Origin: Chitinophaga sp. LS1
GTDB lineage: Bacteria > Bacteroidota > Bacteroidia > Chitinophagales > Chitinophagaceae
Direction: 5' to 3'
Length of the DNA stretch: 64,000 nt
NCBI RefSeq assembly: GCF_034274695.1
Contig: NZ_CP128362.1
Location: 6,512,501 to 6,576,500, forward strand
Shown: positions 1 through 9,488 of the stretch, piece by piece
Position numbering within the stretch: the first letter of the stretch is position 1
How the letters are laid out: every line of letters begins with the position of its first letter
The notes under the pieces: model-generated
Databases searched by the model: none
The model's input: only the letters and a program-made list of their open reading frames with translations
What the model was told of the DNA's origin: nothing
Position numbers and translations under genes: made by a program

Positions 1-2525
1 TTGCAATGCAGGTGGCAGGTGTGAAAAGCAGAGTATCACCAATAGGTCTGTTTGGAGCAAATGAGGCTCCTATACAATTATTAGTTACGGGTACAAACCG
101 GGACAGTGTAAACCTGGCTGCTGAAAAGATCTTGCAAATTATTAAATCTATCAGGGGAATATTAAGTCCCCGTTTATCCACTCAGGATGGAAAGCCAGAA
201 TTGAAGCTGGTGCTTGACAGGGAAAAAATGGCGAGAATGGGATTAAGTACAGCTGTTATAGGAGAAGCATTACGTATGAGTATTTACGGATATGATGAGA
301 TGAAATTCCGTGATCATGATAAAGAAAAGGATATTCATATCCAGTTAAATGAAAGCGACATTAATCATACAGCTAACCTGATGCAGCTGAGTTTTATAAA
401 TGAACAGGGACAGGTAGTTTACCTCAACCAGTTTGCGGAAGTATCAAAACAGGCAGGTTCATCAGTACTTAACAGAAGGAACAAACAACCGGCTGTTACT
501 ATTTTAAGCCAGGTGTCAAGCCGCCCGGTAGGCGATGTAGGTGAAGATATTAAAAATGCGATAAATGGTTTACATCTCAATAGTAGTATTACAGTGAGAT
601 ATGAAGGTGACCTGGAAATGCAGGATGATTCATTTGGTAGTCTGATAACAGCATTACTTGTATCCTTAATATTTGTATATCTTATCATGGTATTACTATA
701 TAATAACTGGATCTCCCCATTTATTATTCTGTTCTCTATCCCGCTGGCACTTTGTGGAGCATTATTAGCATTGGCCCTGACCGCGAAGTCATTGAACGTA
801 TTTGCGATATTTGGTTTAATCATGATGATGGGACTGGTGGTAAAGAATGGTATCCTGTTGGTTGACAGAACAAATGAATTGCTGGGAGACAATGTCAGTA
901 CTGGTAAAGTAATTCAGGCTCTGATAGAAGCTGGTGAATCCAGGTTCAGGCCGATCCTGATGACCACCCTTGCAATGGTAATTGGCATGTTGCCACTCGC
1001 TTTGGCAAGTGGCGCCTCTGCTGCCTTTAGTAGCGGACTGGCATGGGTACTGATTGGCGGCTTAAGCAGCAGTATGTTCCTGACCCTGGTGGTAGTACCC
1101 GTTGTATATTACCTGGTAACAAAGGTAAAAAGACTGTTTCACGCCAGAGGTGGCAAACGCATGGCATATATACCGGCTAAAGCTATCCTGTTATTAATGG
1201 TACTTTCCGGTTTCACAATGAGGAGTAAAGGTCAGGAGCAAGTATCGATATCTTTAAAGCAAGCCATTGATTCAGGTTTAAATGCCAACCAACAAATTAA
1301 ATTAGCTCAGATTGAGGCTAAAAAGGCTAAATACGGCCTGAAGGAAGCCCAATCTTATTTATATCCGCAAATAGAAGCAACGGCTACTTATATGCGTAAT
1401 ATAAAACCTGCTGTATTTTATCTACCAACCTTTAGTGTGAATGCAGCCGGGCAGGTTACCTATGATGCTAAACAACTACAGGCTGTTCCTGCATCTGCTG
1501 CAAATGCTTACAATGGTACAGTCAATGTCAGCATGCCTTTATTTAATGCCTCCGTTTTTGGAAATATTAAATCAGCAAAATTGAATGAAGATCTGCAGAT
1601 GGCAAATTTAGCACTATCCCGCTGGGAGCTTGCTGATGAGATCCGTAAAGCCTATTTCAATATCCTGGTTACAAAGCAGAACCTGGTGACAGCAAATGCA
1701 GCATTGAATAGGGCTGAGCAACAGTTAAATGAGAGTAAAGCACTAATGTCAAATGGGTACGCGAGTAGTAATGATACATTGATGGCCTGGAGTAAAGTGT
1801 CATTGATGAATATAAATGTTAACAAGGGGCAAACAGCTGTAGAAATGAGCTCCAATTATCTGAAAAGCCTCCTGGACCTTTCCCCTGATGCAGATCTCGA
1901 TTTGACAGATAGCATATCAATGTCATTATTAGGTAATCAGCAGCAATTATTGGATGAAATATCCAAAGCAGCCAGTAAACGCCCGGATCTTCAGGTGAAT
2001 GACTGGAAAAGACAGATGGCTCAGCAGGAGATTAGTAATGAAAAAGCCAAACGATTGCCATCTTTAGGATTTGTAGGCCAATATGGTATACAGGCTCAAT
2101 CCGATAATTTCAAATTCGGTAATTATCAATATCCCAATAGCCTCTTTGTAGGATTACAATTAACCATACCCATTTTTACCGGCTTCAGAACAAATGCCAG
2201 CGTGCAACAAAGTATGTTGCAACTGGACCAGCTTTCAGCCGAGCGGGCATTATTGGATAACCAAATGAGCTTACAGATACGTAACAGTATAGCATCGTTA
2301 GTAGAGAATAAGAAAAATATAGAACGGTTAAAGGAGGTATGTGCGGCAAGAGAAAGATCCCTTGACTTTATGCGTAATCGCTGGAAGATGGGTTTTGTTA
2401 AATATACTGAAGTTGCGGATGCTGATCTGGCATTGTTACAATCAAATAATGACTATACACAAGGTGTCTTTGAATATTTATCCTCCATAGCCACTCTATC
2501 TAAGGTGACGGGGAATATCCATTAA
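1..2525 (+). CDS. RND efflux pump C-terminal half fused in frame to a TolC-like outer membrane factor (5' partial)
   Basis: The gene is open to the left edge; the first ATG at 6 is internal to the RND protein. Residues 1 to about 375 (counted from that ATG) are the second half of an inner-membrane HAE1-type RND transporter, with porter domain, transmembrane helices and the TM motif GLVVKNGILLVDRTNELL. From Met386 (ATG at 1161) a stretch resembling a TolC signal peptide follows (AILLLMVLSGFTM), then two outer-membrane-factor repeats with long coiled-coil helices up to residue 839. RND pumps export drugs, metals or lipids through TolC. Here the two are read as one polypeptide with no stop between them. 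The retained signal-like segment could act as an extra membrane helix, or ATG 1161 could be a second start. RND-TolC fusions are known in Bacteroidota. A hairpin follows at 2577. Confidence 0.85.
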   Translation, partial: AMQVAGVKSRVSPIGLFGANEAPIQLLVTGTNRDSVNLAAEKILQIIKSIRGILSPRLSTQDGKPELKLVLDREKMARMGLSTAVIGEALRMSIYGYDEMKFRDHDKEKDIHIQLNESDINHTANLMQLSFINEQGQVVYLNQFAEVSKQAGSSVLNRRNKQPAVTILSQVSSRPVGDVGEDIKNAINGLHLNSSITVRYEGDLEMQDDSFGSLITALLVSLIFVYLIMVLLYNNWISPFIILFSIPLALCGALLALALTAKSLNVFAIFGLIMMMGLVVKNGILLVDRTNELLGDNVSTGKVIQALIEAGESRFRPILMTTLAMVIGMLPLALASGASAAFSSGLAWVLIGGLSSSMFLTLVVVPVVYYLVTKVKRLFHARGGKRMAYIPAKAILLLMVLSGFTMRSKGQEQVSISLKQAIDSGLNANQQIKLAQIEAKKAKYGLKEAQSYLYPQIEATATYMRNIKPAVFYLPTFSVNAAGQVTYDAKQLQAVPASAANAYNGTVNVSMPLFNASVFGNIKSAKLNEDLQMANLALSRWELADEIRKAYFNILVTKQNLVTANAALNRAEQQLNESKALMSNGYASSNDTLMAWSKVSLMNINVNKGQTAVEMSSNYLKSLLDLSPDADLDLTDSISMSLLGNQQQLLDEISKAASKRPDLQVNDWKRQMAQQEISNEKAKRLPSLGFVGQYGIQAQSDNFKFGNYQYPNSLFVGLQLTIPIFTGFRTNASVQQSMLQLDQLSAERALLDNQMSLQIRNSIASLVENKKNIERLKEVCAARERSLDFMRNRWKMGFVKYTEVADADLALLQSNNDYTQGVFEYLSSIATLSKVTGNIH

Positions 2526-2576
2526 TATTGTTTTAGGGTTTTGTCAAAAGCAAAACAGTTGTAGGATAAGTAGACG

Positions 2577-2598
2577 GGCCTGATAGTCATATCAGGCC
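2577..2598 (+). terminator. Hairpin after the RND-TolC gene
   Basis: A 9-bp perfect stem (GGCCTGATA with TATCAGGCC) and 4-nt loop lie 52 bp past the stop codon. The T-tract is weak, so this is a likely but not ideal intrinsic terminator. Confidence 0.5.
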
Positions 2599-2667
2599 TC
2601 CCTAAAAAACAATGAAGATATGAACAGCCAGCATCTGAATTTGTTCTAAATAGTAGTAAGTTAGCGT

Positions 2668-3717
2668 ATGCGTAACCATAATTATAAATTATTTAGATTT
2701 TACGGGTACCCGATCTTTGGGATTTTATTATATCTTTTTTTTCAGCTGATCAATCCAGTCGGGAATTGGTTAAGAGATGTTATGCAAATGGGTATCGGTG
2801 AATTCTTTTTACAGATCTTATTCTGTATTGGTTATGCTTCTATTTTATTTGAGCTGGGAATTCAGCTTACACATTTGTTAAATAAATGGTATCCGTGGGA
2901 GAGAAGTATAGGTAAAAGGATTGCAATCCAGTTAGGGATTCATAGTGTTATTACCTTACTGCTTATACTATTCTTTTTTGAGGTATATCTATCAATATAC
3001 TTTCATGATGATACACTCTTCAGGCAGGTAATTATCATTGGGATGATATTGTGCCTGCTCATTAATGCAGTATTTACAGCTGAATACTTTTTCTATAAAT
3101 GGAATGATGCCAGCGTAAAGAGTTTAGAACTTGAACGTCTTTCCAATCAAGCGCAGCTGGATGTTCTTAAACTGCAATTGGATCCCCATTTCCTGTTTAA
3201 TAATTTAAGTGCCGCGATTTCATTCATTGAGGACGAGCCAAAAATTGCGATCAATTTTATGAAAAAATTGGTATCAATTTATAGGTATATGCTTTCAAAT
3301 AAAACCCAACATATTATTTCCTTGCGTGATGAGCTGGATTTCATTAAGGGCTATTTATTTTTATACCAAACCCGGTATGGGGATAGTATTAAAGTTGAAA
3401 TAGGGGAACTTGCGTTTGCGCACAAATATGGTGTACCACCTTTAACTCTTCAACTGTTGATTGAAAATGCCATTAAGCATAATATGTTTTCCCTGGACCA
3501 GCCGCTAACAATTCAGATATATTTTACAAATGAAGAATTGTTGTCCGTTAAAAATAATAAGTCCCCGCGTTTACACAAAGAAAATGGGCTGCAGATGGGA
3601 TTGAAGAATATTGAGCAGCGATATTTGCTGTTGAATAAGAAGGTGCCTGCTACTATTGATGACATTGATTTTTTTACTGTTGAGATACCTTTAATAAAAT
3701 TGAGTGATCAGGAATAA
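2668..3717 (+). CDS. LytS/YehU-type sensor histidine kinase
   Basis: A 349-aa membrane kinase of the His_kinase family. The first 145 residues hold four hydrophobic helices and no extracellular sensor domain. The phosphoacceptor motif LQLDPHFLFNNL is at about 169-180 with His174. The HATPase N-box LLIENAIKHN is at about 263-272. A G-box-like MGLKNI segment precedes the end. It lies 9 bp before a LytTR response regulator gene, so the two form an operon and almost certainly a cognate pair. The signal cannot be read from sequence. The pair follows an efflux pump gene and precedes a barrel gene, so envelope functions are a plausible target (inference). Confidence 0.92.
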   Translation: MRNHNYKLFRFYGYPIFGILLYLFFQLINPVGNWLRDVMQMGIGEFFLQILFCIGYASILFELGIQLTHLLNKWYPWERSIGKRIAIQLGIHSVITLLLILFFFEVYLSIYFHDDTLFRQVIIIGMILCLLINAVFTAEYFFYKWNDASVKSLELERLSNQAQLDVLKLQLDPHFLFNNLSAAISFIEDEPKIAINFMKKLVSIYRYMLSNKTQHIISLRDELDFIKGYLFLYQTRYGDSIKVEIGELAFAHKYGVPPLTLQLLIENAIKHNMFSLDQPLTIQIYFTNEELLSVKNNKSPRLHKENGLQMGLKNIEQRYLLLNKKVPATIDDIDFFTVEIPLIKLSDQE

Positions 3718-3726
3718 ATTTTTTAA

Positions 3727-4488
3727 ATGATTACAGCGTTAATTATAGAAGATGAATTGCCCAATATCAAAAGGCTTGAAAAATGTCTTTTGGAATTAGA
3801 TGTAATTATTTTAGTTGTTGGCAAGCTACAAACTGTTAAGTCTAGTGTGGAATGGTTCCAAATGAACACCCATCCTGATATTGTTTTTATGGATGTTCAG
3901 TTAACGGATGGTAACAGTTTTGAAATCTTTAACCAGGTAGAAATTAAGTCTTCTGTTATTTTTATCACAGCATATGATGAATATGCATTGAAAGCATTTC
4001 AGGTAAATGGAATTGATTATCTCTTAAAGCCATTAGAAACAGATAAACTTGAACGGAGTATCCGGAAAGTACAGTCAATGAACCACAAAGTAAGAGATGA
4101 AAGTCTGGTACAGCTGATAAAAAACATGCAACATAAGCAGGAGGTCTATCGGTCAAGATTTCTTCTTCCTCATCGTGACAGACTGGTACCAATAGGAGGA
4201 TCAGAGATTGCCTACTTTAAATCTGCAAATAAAAATACTTATTTGATTACTCATAATGGCGATTTGTTTGTTGTTGATCAGACATTGGAAGAATTAGAAA
4301 AAGAAATGGACCCTGCCAATTTCTTTAGATTAAACAGACAGTACTTTGTTAGTTTAAAATGTATAAAAGCTATTCATCTTTCTCATAATGGACAATTAAA
4401 AATTGAGTTAGCACCTGCGGTCGATGAAGAAATATTAATTAGCCGCGAGCGATCCAACCAGCTGAAGAAATGGCTGAATCAAGCCTGA
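3727..4488 (+). CDS. LytTR-family response regulator
   Basis: 253 aa. The N-terminal receiver domain carries the acidic pocket (IIEDE), phosphoacceptor Asp56 (VFMDVQ), Thr81 (FITAYDEYAL) and Lys101 (LLKPL). The C-terminal LytTR DNA-binding domain (about 148-250) has the typical FFRLNRQYFVSL and ISRERSNQLKKWL motifs. Such regulators bind direct repeats upstream of target genes. It is co-transcribed with the upstream LytS kinase. The barrel gene begins 84 bp downstream and may be a target or read-through gene. Confidence 0.93.
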   Translation: MITALIIEDELPNIKRLEKCLLELDVIILVVGKLQTVKSSVEWFQMNTHPDIVFMDVQLTDGNSFEIFNQVEIKSSVIFITAYDEYALKAFQVNGIDYLLKPLETDKLERSIRKVQSMNHKVRDESLVQLIKNMQHKQEVYRSRFLLPHRDRLVPIGGSEIAYFKSANKNTYLITHNGDLFVVDQTLEELEKEMDPANFFRLNRQYFVSLKCIKAIHLSHNGQLKIELAPAVDEEILISRERSNQLKKWLNQA

Positions 4489-4572
4489 TCCATTAATCTT
4501 TGATCATAATCATTATTAGTCACATGCGCTGATTTTCAGCGTACGGAAATCTATTACCAAATAAATAATATC

Positions 4573-5175
4573 ATGAGGAACCTGTGTCTCTTTTTTCTGC
4601 TCTTTTTTACCTGTGCTCATGCCAGCGGCCAGTCATCAGGTGGAACGTTTTTCGACAAATTATATTTACCATTCGGTATTGGATATACATTATCACCAGG
4701 CGGGGGGATTCAGTCCGGGTTTGTTTTAAGTACCAGTGCGGAGGTAAGGATAAAGGACCGACAGGGTATATTTCTGCGCTTTAACTATAACAGTCGTACT
4801 AATAACTACCGCAATGGGGCAGTTGATAATACGAATGCTATTATAGGAAAAATTAATGCAGACGATTTTTTGTTAGGAATGGGATATAGGTGTAAGGTTT
4901 ACAAGAGGATTAGTGCATTTGCATTGGTGCAGGGCGGAATGAGTGATTATTCTTATCCTTATATAACATCGCTGACCAATGGATACAAGGTATCACAACA
5001 GTCAAAAATGGTTCCTGTGATGGCAGGTATTGGTGGTATTGAATTCTATTTCGTTAAAAGTGCCGCAATTTTTATTGAAGGTAGTTATCTCTATCATATT
5101 AAACAGCCATTTATAAAAAACAATAACTATGATGTGCCAGGAATTTCAGTAGGTATAACAACAAAACTGTTTTAG
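4573..5175 (+). CDS. Outer-membrane beta-barrel protein, unassigned
   Basis: 200 aa with a signal peptide (hydrophobic FLLFFTCAHASG, cleavage near residue 20) and repeated alternating amphipathic strands ending in an aromatic/hydrophobic C-terminus (GISVGITTKLF). This fits an 8-stranded opacity/OmpX-like porin of the OMP_b-brl type. Function unknown. The length is typical for the fold. It may be read with the two-component genes upstream. Confidence 0.75.
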   Translation: MRNLCLFFLLFFTCAHASGQSSGGTFFDKLYLPFGIGYTLSPGGGIQSGFVLSTSAEVRIKDRQGIFLRFNYNSRTNNYRNGAVDNTNAIIGKINADDFLLGMGYRCKVYKRISAFALVQGGMSDYSYPYITSLTNGYKVSQQSKMVPVMAGIGGIEFYFVKSAAIFIEGSYLYHIKQPFIKNNNYDVPGISVGITTKLF

Positions 5176-5761
5176 TATTAACCGATGCTGAATACAAGGT
5201 ATCTTTTTTATAAACAGAAATGGGGGTTTGATTCCAGAATATACTGTCGCCATGAATTGTCATCTGCATCAGGTCATACCACTTTCTTTCCGGATGTCCG
5301 GCATATTGACATTACAAAAATGAAAAAAGCTATGTAAATCAATTGCTTACAGAGCTTTATCGTACCTGGTAGCGGTATATTTTTGAACCAAACGGTTTTA
5401 GTTATCAATAAATTACGTAAAATGTGTGCGCAAATTCCTGAATTGTTAGCTATATAAATTATATATAGTTAAATTCTTTGACCTGCGCTGAAAATGCATT
5501 TATGCAATATTTTTGTTCTGACGTTGGTACAACGTGATACTGAATATCTGCCGAGATGTTCCGTTGCATTTCAATTGGACTTTCACAAAGAGAAATGCAA
5601 TGATTTTTGAGCAACCCAAAGTTAGTGTATGAAACGCACCAGTTTTGGAATAAAATTCCGTATCAGTTTCGGAATAATTAGTTTTCAAGTTTTTATAAAA
5701 AGCTCACATGACAATTGTAATAAATGTCGTTTTATTACAAACTCGTATTAATGAATTGCTT
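5176..5761. other. Non-coding gap with a scar of the tRNA-like repeat family
   Basis: No credible gene. An imperfect hairpin lies at 5325-5358 (AAAAGCTATGTAA with TTACAGAGCTTT). It is followed at 5363-5415 by the most degraded copy (copy E) of the dispersed tRNA-3'-end-like repeat. The hairpin closely resembles the terminator that follows tRNA-Leu(CAG) at 56,486 when that is read on the other strand. No clear promoter for the next gene was seen. Confidence 0.55.
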
Positions 5762-7282
5762 ATGAAAAAAAGAACAATAGTTTTAATAGGATTCATAATA
5801 TTAAAATTCTTATTACAATATATTTTAATAAGCCCTGAATACGATTTACAACGGGATGAATATTTACATCTTGATCAGGCACACCACCTGGCATGGGGCT
5901 ATTTATCGGTACCTCCCGTGACTTCCTGGATTTCCTTTCTGATCCTGCTACTAGGAAATTCAATCTTCTGGATTAAGTTCTTTCCTGCGCTATTCGGAGC
6001 CTTGACTATCCTGATAGTATGGAAGGCGATTGAAGAATTAGACGGAGATCTGTTTGCCTTAACTACAGGAGCAACCTGTGTATTGTTTTCAGCCATATTG
6101 GCTTTAAATACCCTCTATCAGCCTAATTCATTAGATGTTCTGAGCTGGACGGCCTTTTACTACTGCATCATAAAGTATATAAATTCAGAAAAGCAGAAAT
6201 GGCTGTTGCTTGCCGCCATTGTTTTCGCCGTTGGATTCCTGAATAAATACAACATAATATTCCTGCTCCTTGGGGTTTTCCCGGCACTTGTACTATCACC
6301 TCAACGAAAAGTATTTACCTGTAAGGGATTCTATCTGGCAGTTTTACTTGCATTATTACTTATTCTTCCGAATCTGCTATGGCAATACAACAACGATTTT
6401 CCGGTTGTTCGCCACATGAAAGAGTTATCGCGCTACCAATTGGTGAATGTAAGCAGGGAGGGGTTTTTAAAATCCCAGTTGCTATTCTTTTTTGGTGCAG
6501 CTGTTGTAATTTTATCTGGATTAGGTGCTTTGGTATTATATAGGCCGTTTCAAAAATACAGGCTCTTCTTCTGGACATTCATCTTCACCTTATCTATTTT
6601 CATCTACTTTAAGGCAAAAGATTATTATGCCATTGGAGTATATCCGATTTACATAGCTTTTGGCGCTGTTTTTCTTTCAAGGGCATTGTCAGGAGACTGG
6701 AAAAGATATTTACGTCCTTTTGTAATTATTATCCCCCTGCTTGTCTTCTTTCCAATGTACAAGGTTGCTTTTCCTAATAATGGTCCAGAATATATCTTGA
6801 AACACCAGCAACAATATAAAAGATTAGGACGTCTTCGCTGGGAGGATGGTAAAGACCATGCTTTACCGCAGGACTTTGCAGACATGCTTGGATGGAAGGA
6901 ACTGGCACACAAAGTGGATAGTATCTATACGCAGCTTCCTACCTGGAGCAAGACCCTGGTGCTTTGTGATAATTATGGACAGGCAGGCGCCATAAATTAT
7001 TATTCTGAAAAAGGTATACAAGCAGTCTCATTTAATGCCGATTATATCAATTGGTTTGTACTGAATGAGCGGTATGAAAACCTGATCAGAGTGAAAGACT
7101 ATTATGACAGGGATGATGAACTGCAACAAACAGGTCCTTATTTCCATACCGGAGTGGCAGCTGATTCTATCACCAATCCGAATGCAAGAGAATATAGAAC
7201 AACAATTTTCCTTTTTACGGGTGCCAAAATCGACATAAGGCAGCGAATAAAAGATGAAATTGTAGAAGAGAGAAAATATTAG
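5762..7282 (+). CDS. ArnT/PMT-like glycosyltransferase family 39 membrane protein
   Basis: 506 aa from ATG 5762; an upstream ATG at 5708 would add 18 residues without a better context. Many hydrophobic helices run through residues 1-350, followed by a soluble C-terminal domain. The first loop contains the paired acidic motif YDLQRDEYLHLDQAHHLAWG, typical of GT39/PMT_2 enzymes that move a sugar from a polyprenyl-phosphate donor to an envelope acceptor. The substrate cannot be told. The gene stands alone between two repeat scars (copies E and A), so it may be cargo of an old insertion. Confidence 0.82.
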   Translation: MKKRTIVLIGFIILKFLLQYILISPEYDLQRDEYLHLDQAHHLAWGYLSVPPVTSWISFLILLLGNSIFWIKFFPALFGALTILIVWKAIEELDGDLFALTTGATCVLFSAILALNTLYQPNSLDVLSWTAFYYCIIKYINSEKQKWLLLAAIVFAVGFLNKYNIIFLLLGVFPALVLSPQRKVFTCKGFYLAVLLALLLILPNLLWQYNNDFPVVRHMKELSRYQLVNVSREGFLKSQLLFFFGAAVVILSGLGALVLYRPFQKYRLFFWTFIFTLSIFIYFKAKDYYAIGVYPIYIAFGAVFLSRALSGDWKRYLRPFVIIIPLLVFFPMYKVAFPNNGPEYILKHQQQYKRLGRLRWEDGKDHALPQDFADMLGWKELAHKVDSIYTQLPTWSKTLVLCDNYGQAGAINYYSEKGIQAVSFNADYINWFVLNERYENLIRVKDYYDRDDELQQTGPYFHTGVAADSITNPNAREYRTTIFLFTGAKIDIRQRIKDEIVEERKY

Positions 7283-7422
7283 CAAATTGTTGCTCTTGCC
7301 TTTTTGACACTACCACTTGTAAAAACCAGATCAGATGATTTATGAAAAATTAGTCAATTCAACTTGATCCAAAACTTTATCCGGAAAAAGCGGGATCAGG
7401 TTTTGAGATAACCATAAACAAA

Positions 7423-7453
7423 AAGGCTTGATAAGCAATGATTATCAAGCCTT
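7423..7453 (-). terminator. Hairpin of repeat copy A
   Basis: A 12-bp perfect stem (AAGGCTTGATAA with TTATCAAGCCTT) and 7-nt loop. A run of T follows on the minus strand. It sits directly beside tRNA-like repeat copy A, in the same arrangement as the terminator beside tRNA-Leu(CAA). Confidence 0.6.
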
Positions 7454-7458
7454 ACCAA

Positions 7459-7512
7459 TGCCCAGTAGTGGAACGTTTTCGAACCAATTAGTATTGATTG
7501 TTAATAGATTAA
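7459..7512 (-). repeat. tRNA-3'-end-like repeat, copy A
   Basis: Begins TGCCCAGTAGTGG and continues through CGAACCAATT; about 50 nt are shared with copies at 5363, 10,785 and 14,656. The opening TGCCCAG and the TTCGAACC element match the reverse complement of a tRNA-Leu acceptor and T-loop, but about 5 nt are inserted, so this is not a functional tRNA. Confidence 0.6.
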
Positions 7513-7522
7513 AACTCCTGGG

Positions 7523-7813
7523 CTAGTAAATCTTAATCTTATGTGGTAGTTTGATAGTCCTTATTTCTGCAAGTATAGCGGTAGGCACTGGCTTAATTTT
7601 TTTAATTATTCCCACCCATTTTAATAACGATACCAAAGCGGCGCTTATTCGTTCTCGTTCTCCTTCTCTATCTGTATCTTTTCGTAACAATAATCCTGGT
7701 CTGAAGATGATGTAATTGTAAAAGCCTAATTCTGAAATGTCGCTTTTACATAGTCCTCTCAATCTGGTAATTCCATCTGATCTTTTTTTTAAAAGCGTTA
7801 AATACCGTTTCAT
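7523..7813 (-). pseudogene. Remnant of an NAD(P)-binding oxidoreductase/epimerase-like protein
   Basis: 96 codons. The central stretch LGFYNYIIFRPGLLL followed by an E-R-rich segment resembles the C-terminal third of atypical SDR proteins (pattern 'lgf..yiiFRPglLl..R...GE'). The N-terminal Rossmann GxxGxxG half is absent, so the gene is truncated. Its start overlaps the Crp stop codon by one base (TGATG), which fits a former regulator-oxidoreductase operon. It could still be translated as a short peptide. Confidence 0.45.
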
Positions 7814-8406
7814 CAGGGCTGTCTTCCTTTAACCGTATTGTTTCTGATCCTACTCAGCGATTTGGGAGCGATACCCAGATAGTTGGCAATATGGTACAAG
7901 GGGACTCTTTGCAAAATTTCCGGCGATTCTTCCATCAATATCAGGTAACGTTCTTTTGCATCGACTATCTGAAAGTGCAGGCTTTGTCGGACGATCTTCA
8001 AAAAAGCTCTTTCAACCAGAATCCGGAGCAGCCTTTCCAACGCTGGGATAGCAATAAGTAACTCATCCAGGTCCTTTTGATATAAAATATGTATCGCCGA
8101 ATCTTCCAATGCCTTAATGTTGAGAAAAGAAGGGATGCCATTCAGCCGGCTATACATATCTCCAATCCATTCACCGTTGAAACCGAAATCAGTGGTATAC
8201 TCCGTTCCATTTTCCAAAGAGCGGAAATAAACAAAAGCTCCCGATTGGACAAATGCCACGAAATCACAAACCCGGTCCTGGTATAAAACGTAATCTCCTT
8301 TTTTGATCTCCCTGTAGTTTAGCCGTGCAGCAAATGTCTGCCACTCTTTATCGCTCAAGGAACAAAGGCTTTCAACCTGTTGTTTTAGATCCTGTTTATC
8401 TGTCAT
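7813..8406 (-). CDS. Crp/Fnr-family transcriptional regulator
   Basis: 197 aa from the ATG at 8406; an upstream start at 8481 would add a 25-residue Cys/Phe-rich tail, which is unlikely. It has an N-terminal cyclic-nucleotide-binding-like fold (ALRLNYREIKKGDYVLYQ type segment, about 20-120) and a C-terminal region with PLYHIANYLGIAPKSLSRIR, the recognition helix of Bacteroidota Crp proteins. The canonical cAMP-contacting Arg/Thr pair is not evident, so the ligand is unknown. An inverted repeat at 8406-8432 may be its own operator. A truncated oxidoreductase follows. Confidence 0.88.
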   Translation of the reverse strand: MTDKQDLKQQVESLCSLSDKEWQTFAARLNYREIKKGDYVLYQDRVCDFVAFVQSGAFVYFRSLENGTEYTTDFGFNGEWIGDMYSRLNGIPSFLNIKALEDSAIHILYQKDLDELLIAIPALERLLRILVERAFLKIVRQSLHFQIVDAKERYLILMEESPEILQRVPLYHIANYLGIAPKSLSRIRNNTVKGRQP

Positions 8407-8440
8407 CCCACAAATACATATGAATTGTGGGACAAATTTA
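8406..8440 (-). promoter_or_regulatory. Candidate promoter box and autoregulatory palindrome of the Crp gene
   Basis: TCCCACAA and TTGTGGGA form an 8-bp perfect inverted repeat with an 11-nt spacer at the start codon (8406-8432). Just upstream on the minus strand, 8440-8433 reads TAAATTTG, a match to the Bacteroidota -7 box TAnnTTTG. No clean -33 TTTG was found at the ideal distance. Confidence 0.4.
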
Positions 8441-8638
8441 CAAAAACAAAAAAGATTACTTAAATATTGTAAAACTATCAATGGGTCTGCGCAGGCTGCG
8501 TGTTGTGTGAACTACCTGCCAATGAGGCATAATACAATAGCTGTTTCATTGCAGGAGAAGATTGACCTATAATTGTCATGTCCTTGTGTGTATAGTTGCC
8601 ACAAGCGAATAACATACGCACCCATAACATCATTAATC

Positions 8639-9238
8639 TTATTGTTTTTCCCATAACCTGAAACCAATACGGATGACCGGGGCAACATCTGCATTGGGTA
8701 TCGTGTATTTTACGCCATTGAAATCGCGGGTTTTATCGCCCCGCAAATAAAAGTGAAGACCAGGTTGCAGGTAAATGTATTTCCCAAAGAAAAACTGGTA
8801 GCTGATACCCCCGCCAAAGTCATTGCTCCGTATATCCTGGCGAATGCCGGTAGACTTTTGTTCAATGGCAAAGGTGTGCATTTCCAGAAATGTATAGAGT
8901 TCCAGGTTCTTCCAGATATTATATCCCAGGAAGATACCTGGAGATGTTTTGTAGAATCGTTTGAAATCATCCTTTTGGTTTTTCAGTCCGGCAGGTTCTG
9001 CATTGTAGTGGCCACCATTGATAACGCTTACTCTTACGCGGAATTTATCGTAGCGGAATCCTGCGGCGGCATGGTACCCACCAGTAAAAAACATCGGGAA
9101 GAGCGATTCCGCTTCAATGGCTTGTTTAGCTTTATAATGCGGTGGATCAGGGTGCCAGAAACTGCTTTTCACACCATACTGTGCATGCAGTACCATCCCG
9201 TAAAAGAAGGCAATGGTCAATAATAGGTAACTTTTCAT
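8639..9238 (-). CDS. Outer-membrane barrel protein, unassigned
   Basis: 199 aa. Signal peptide MKSYLLLTIAFFYGMVLHAQ with cleavage after Ala-Gln, then alternating strands rich in Tyr/Phe/Gly, including GGGISYQFFFG and a terminal strand APVIRIGFRLWEKQ. Fits an outer-membrane porin-like or OMP_b-brl protein. No functional residues are recognised. It stands alone. Confidence 0.72.
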   Translation of the reverse strand: MKSYLLLTIAFFYGMVLHAQYGVKSSFWHPDPPHYKAKQAIEAESLFPMFFTGGYHAAAGFRYDKFRVRVSVINGGHYNAEPAGLKNQKDDFKRFYKTSPGIFLGYNIWKNLELYTFLEMHTFAIEQKSTGIRQDIRSNDFGGGISYQFFFGKYIYLQPGLHFYLRGDKTRDFNGVKYTIPNADVAPVIRIGFRLWEKQ

Positions 9239-9377
9239 CTTTGAAGTATTTTATCAATACCGCAAAGATGAAATGTTTACATCACGCCATTACTCCACAT
9301 TTGTTACCAAATGAACAGGAAACTATCTTAATTTGCTTTTGCAACCGATAGCGATAAACTAAAAAAAAACGGCTTTT

Positions 9378-9409
9378 TTTGAGCCTTATTATAGAAGTTA
9401 TTACATTTG
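9378..9409 (+). promoter_or_regulatory. Bacteroidota-type promoter for the barrel gene at 9489
   Basis: TTTG at 9378-9381 and TACATTTG at 9402-9409, spaced 20 nt. This matches the TTTG / TAnnTTTG pattern of the housekeeping sigma factor of Bacteroidota, about 80 bp before the start codon. Confidence 0.55.
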
Positions 9410-9488
9410 TTTCAGCCTCAACATCAAAATATCAACCAAAAGGAAGTAATCCATGTGATTCCAATTCTATACATACAACAACAATTAG

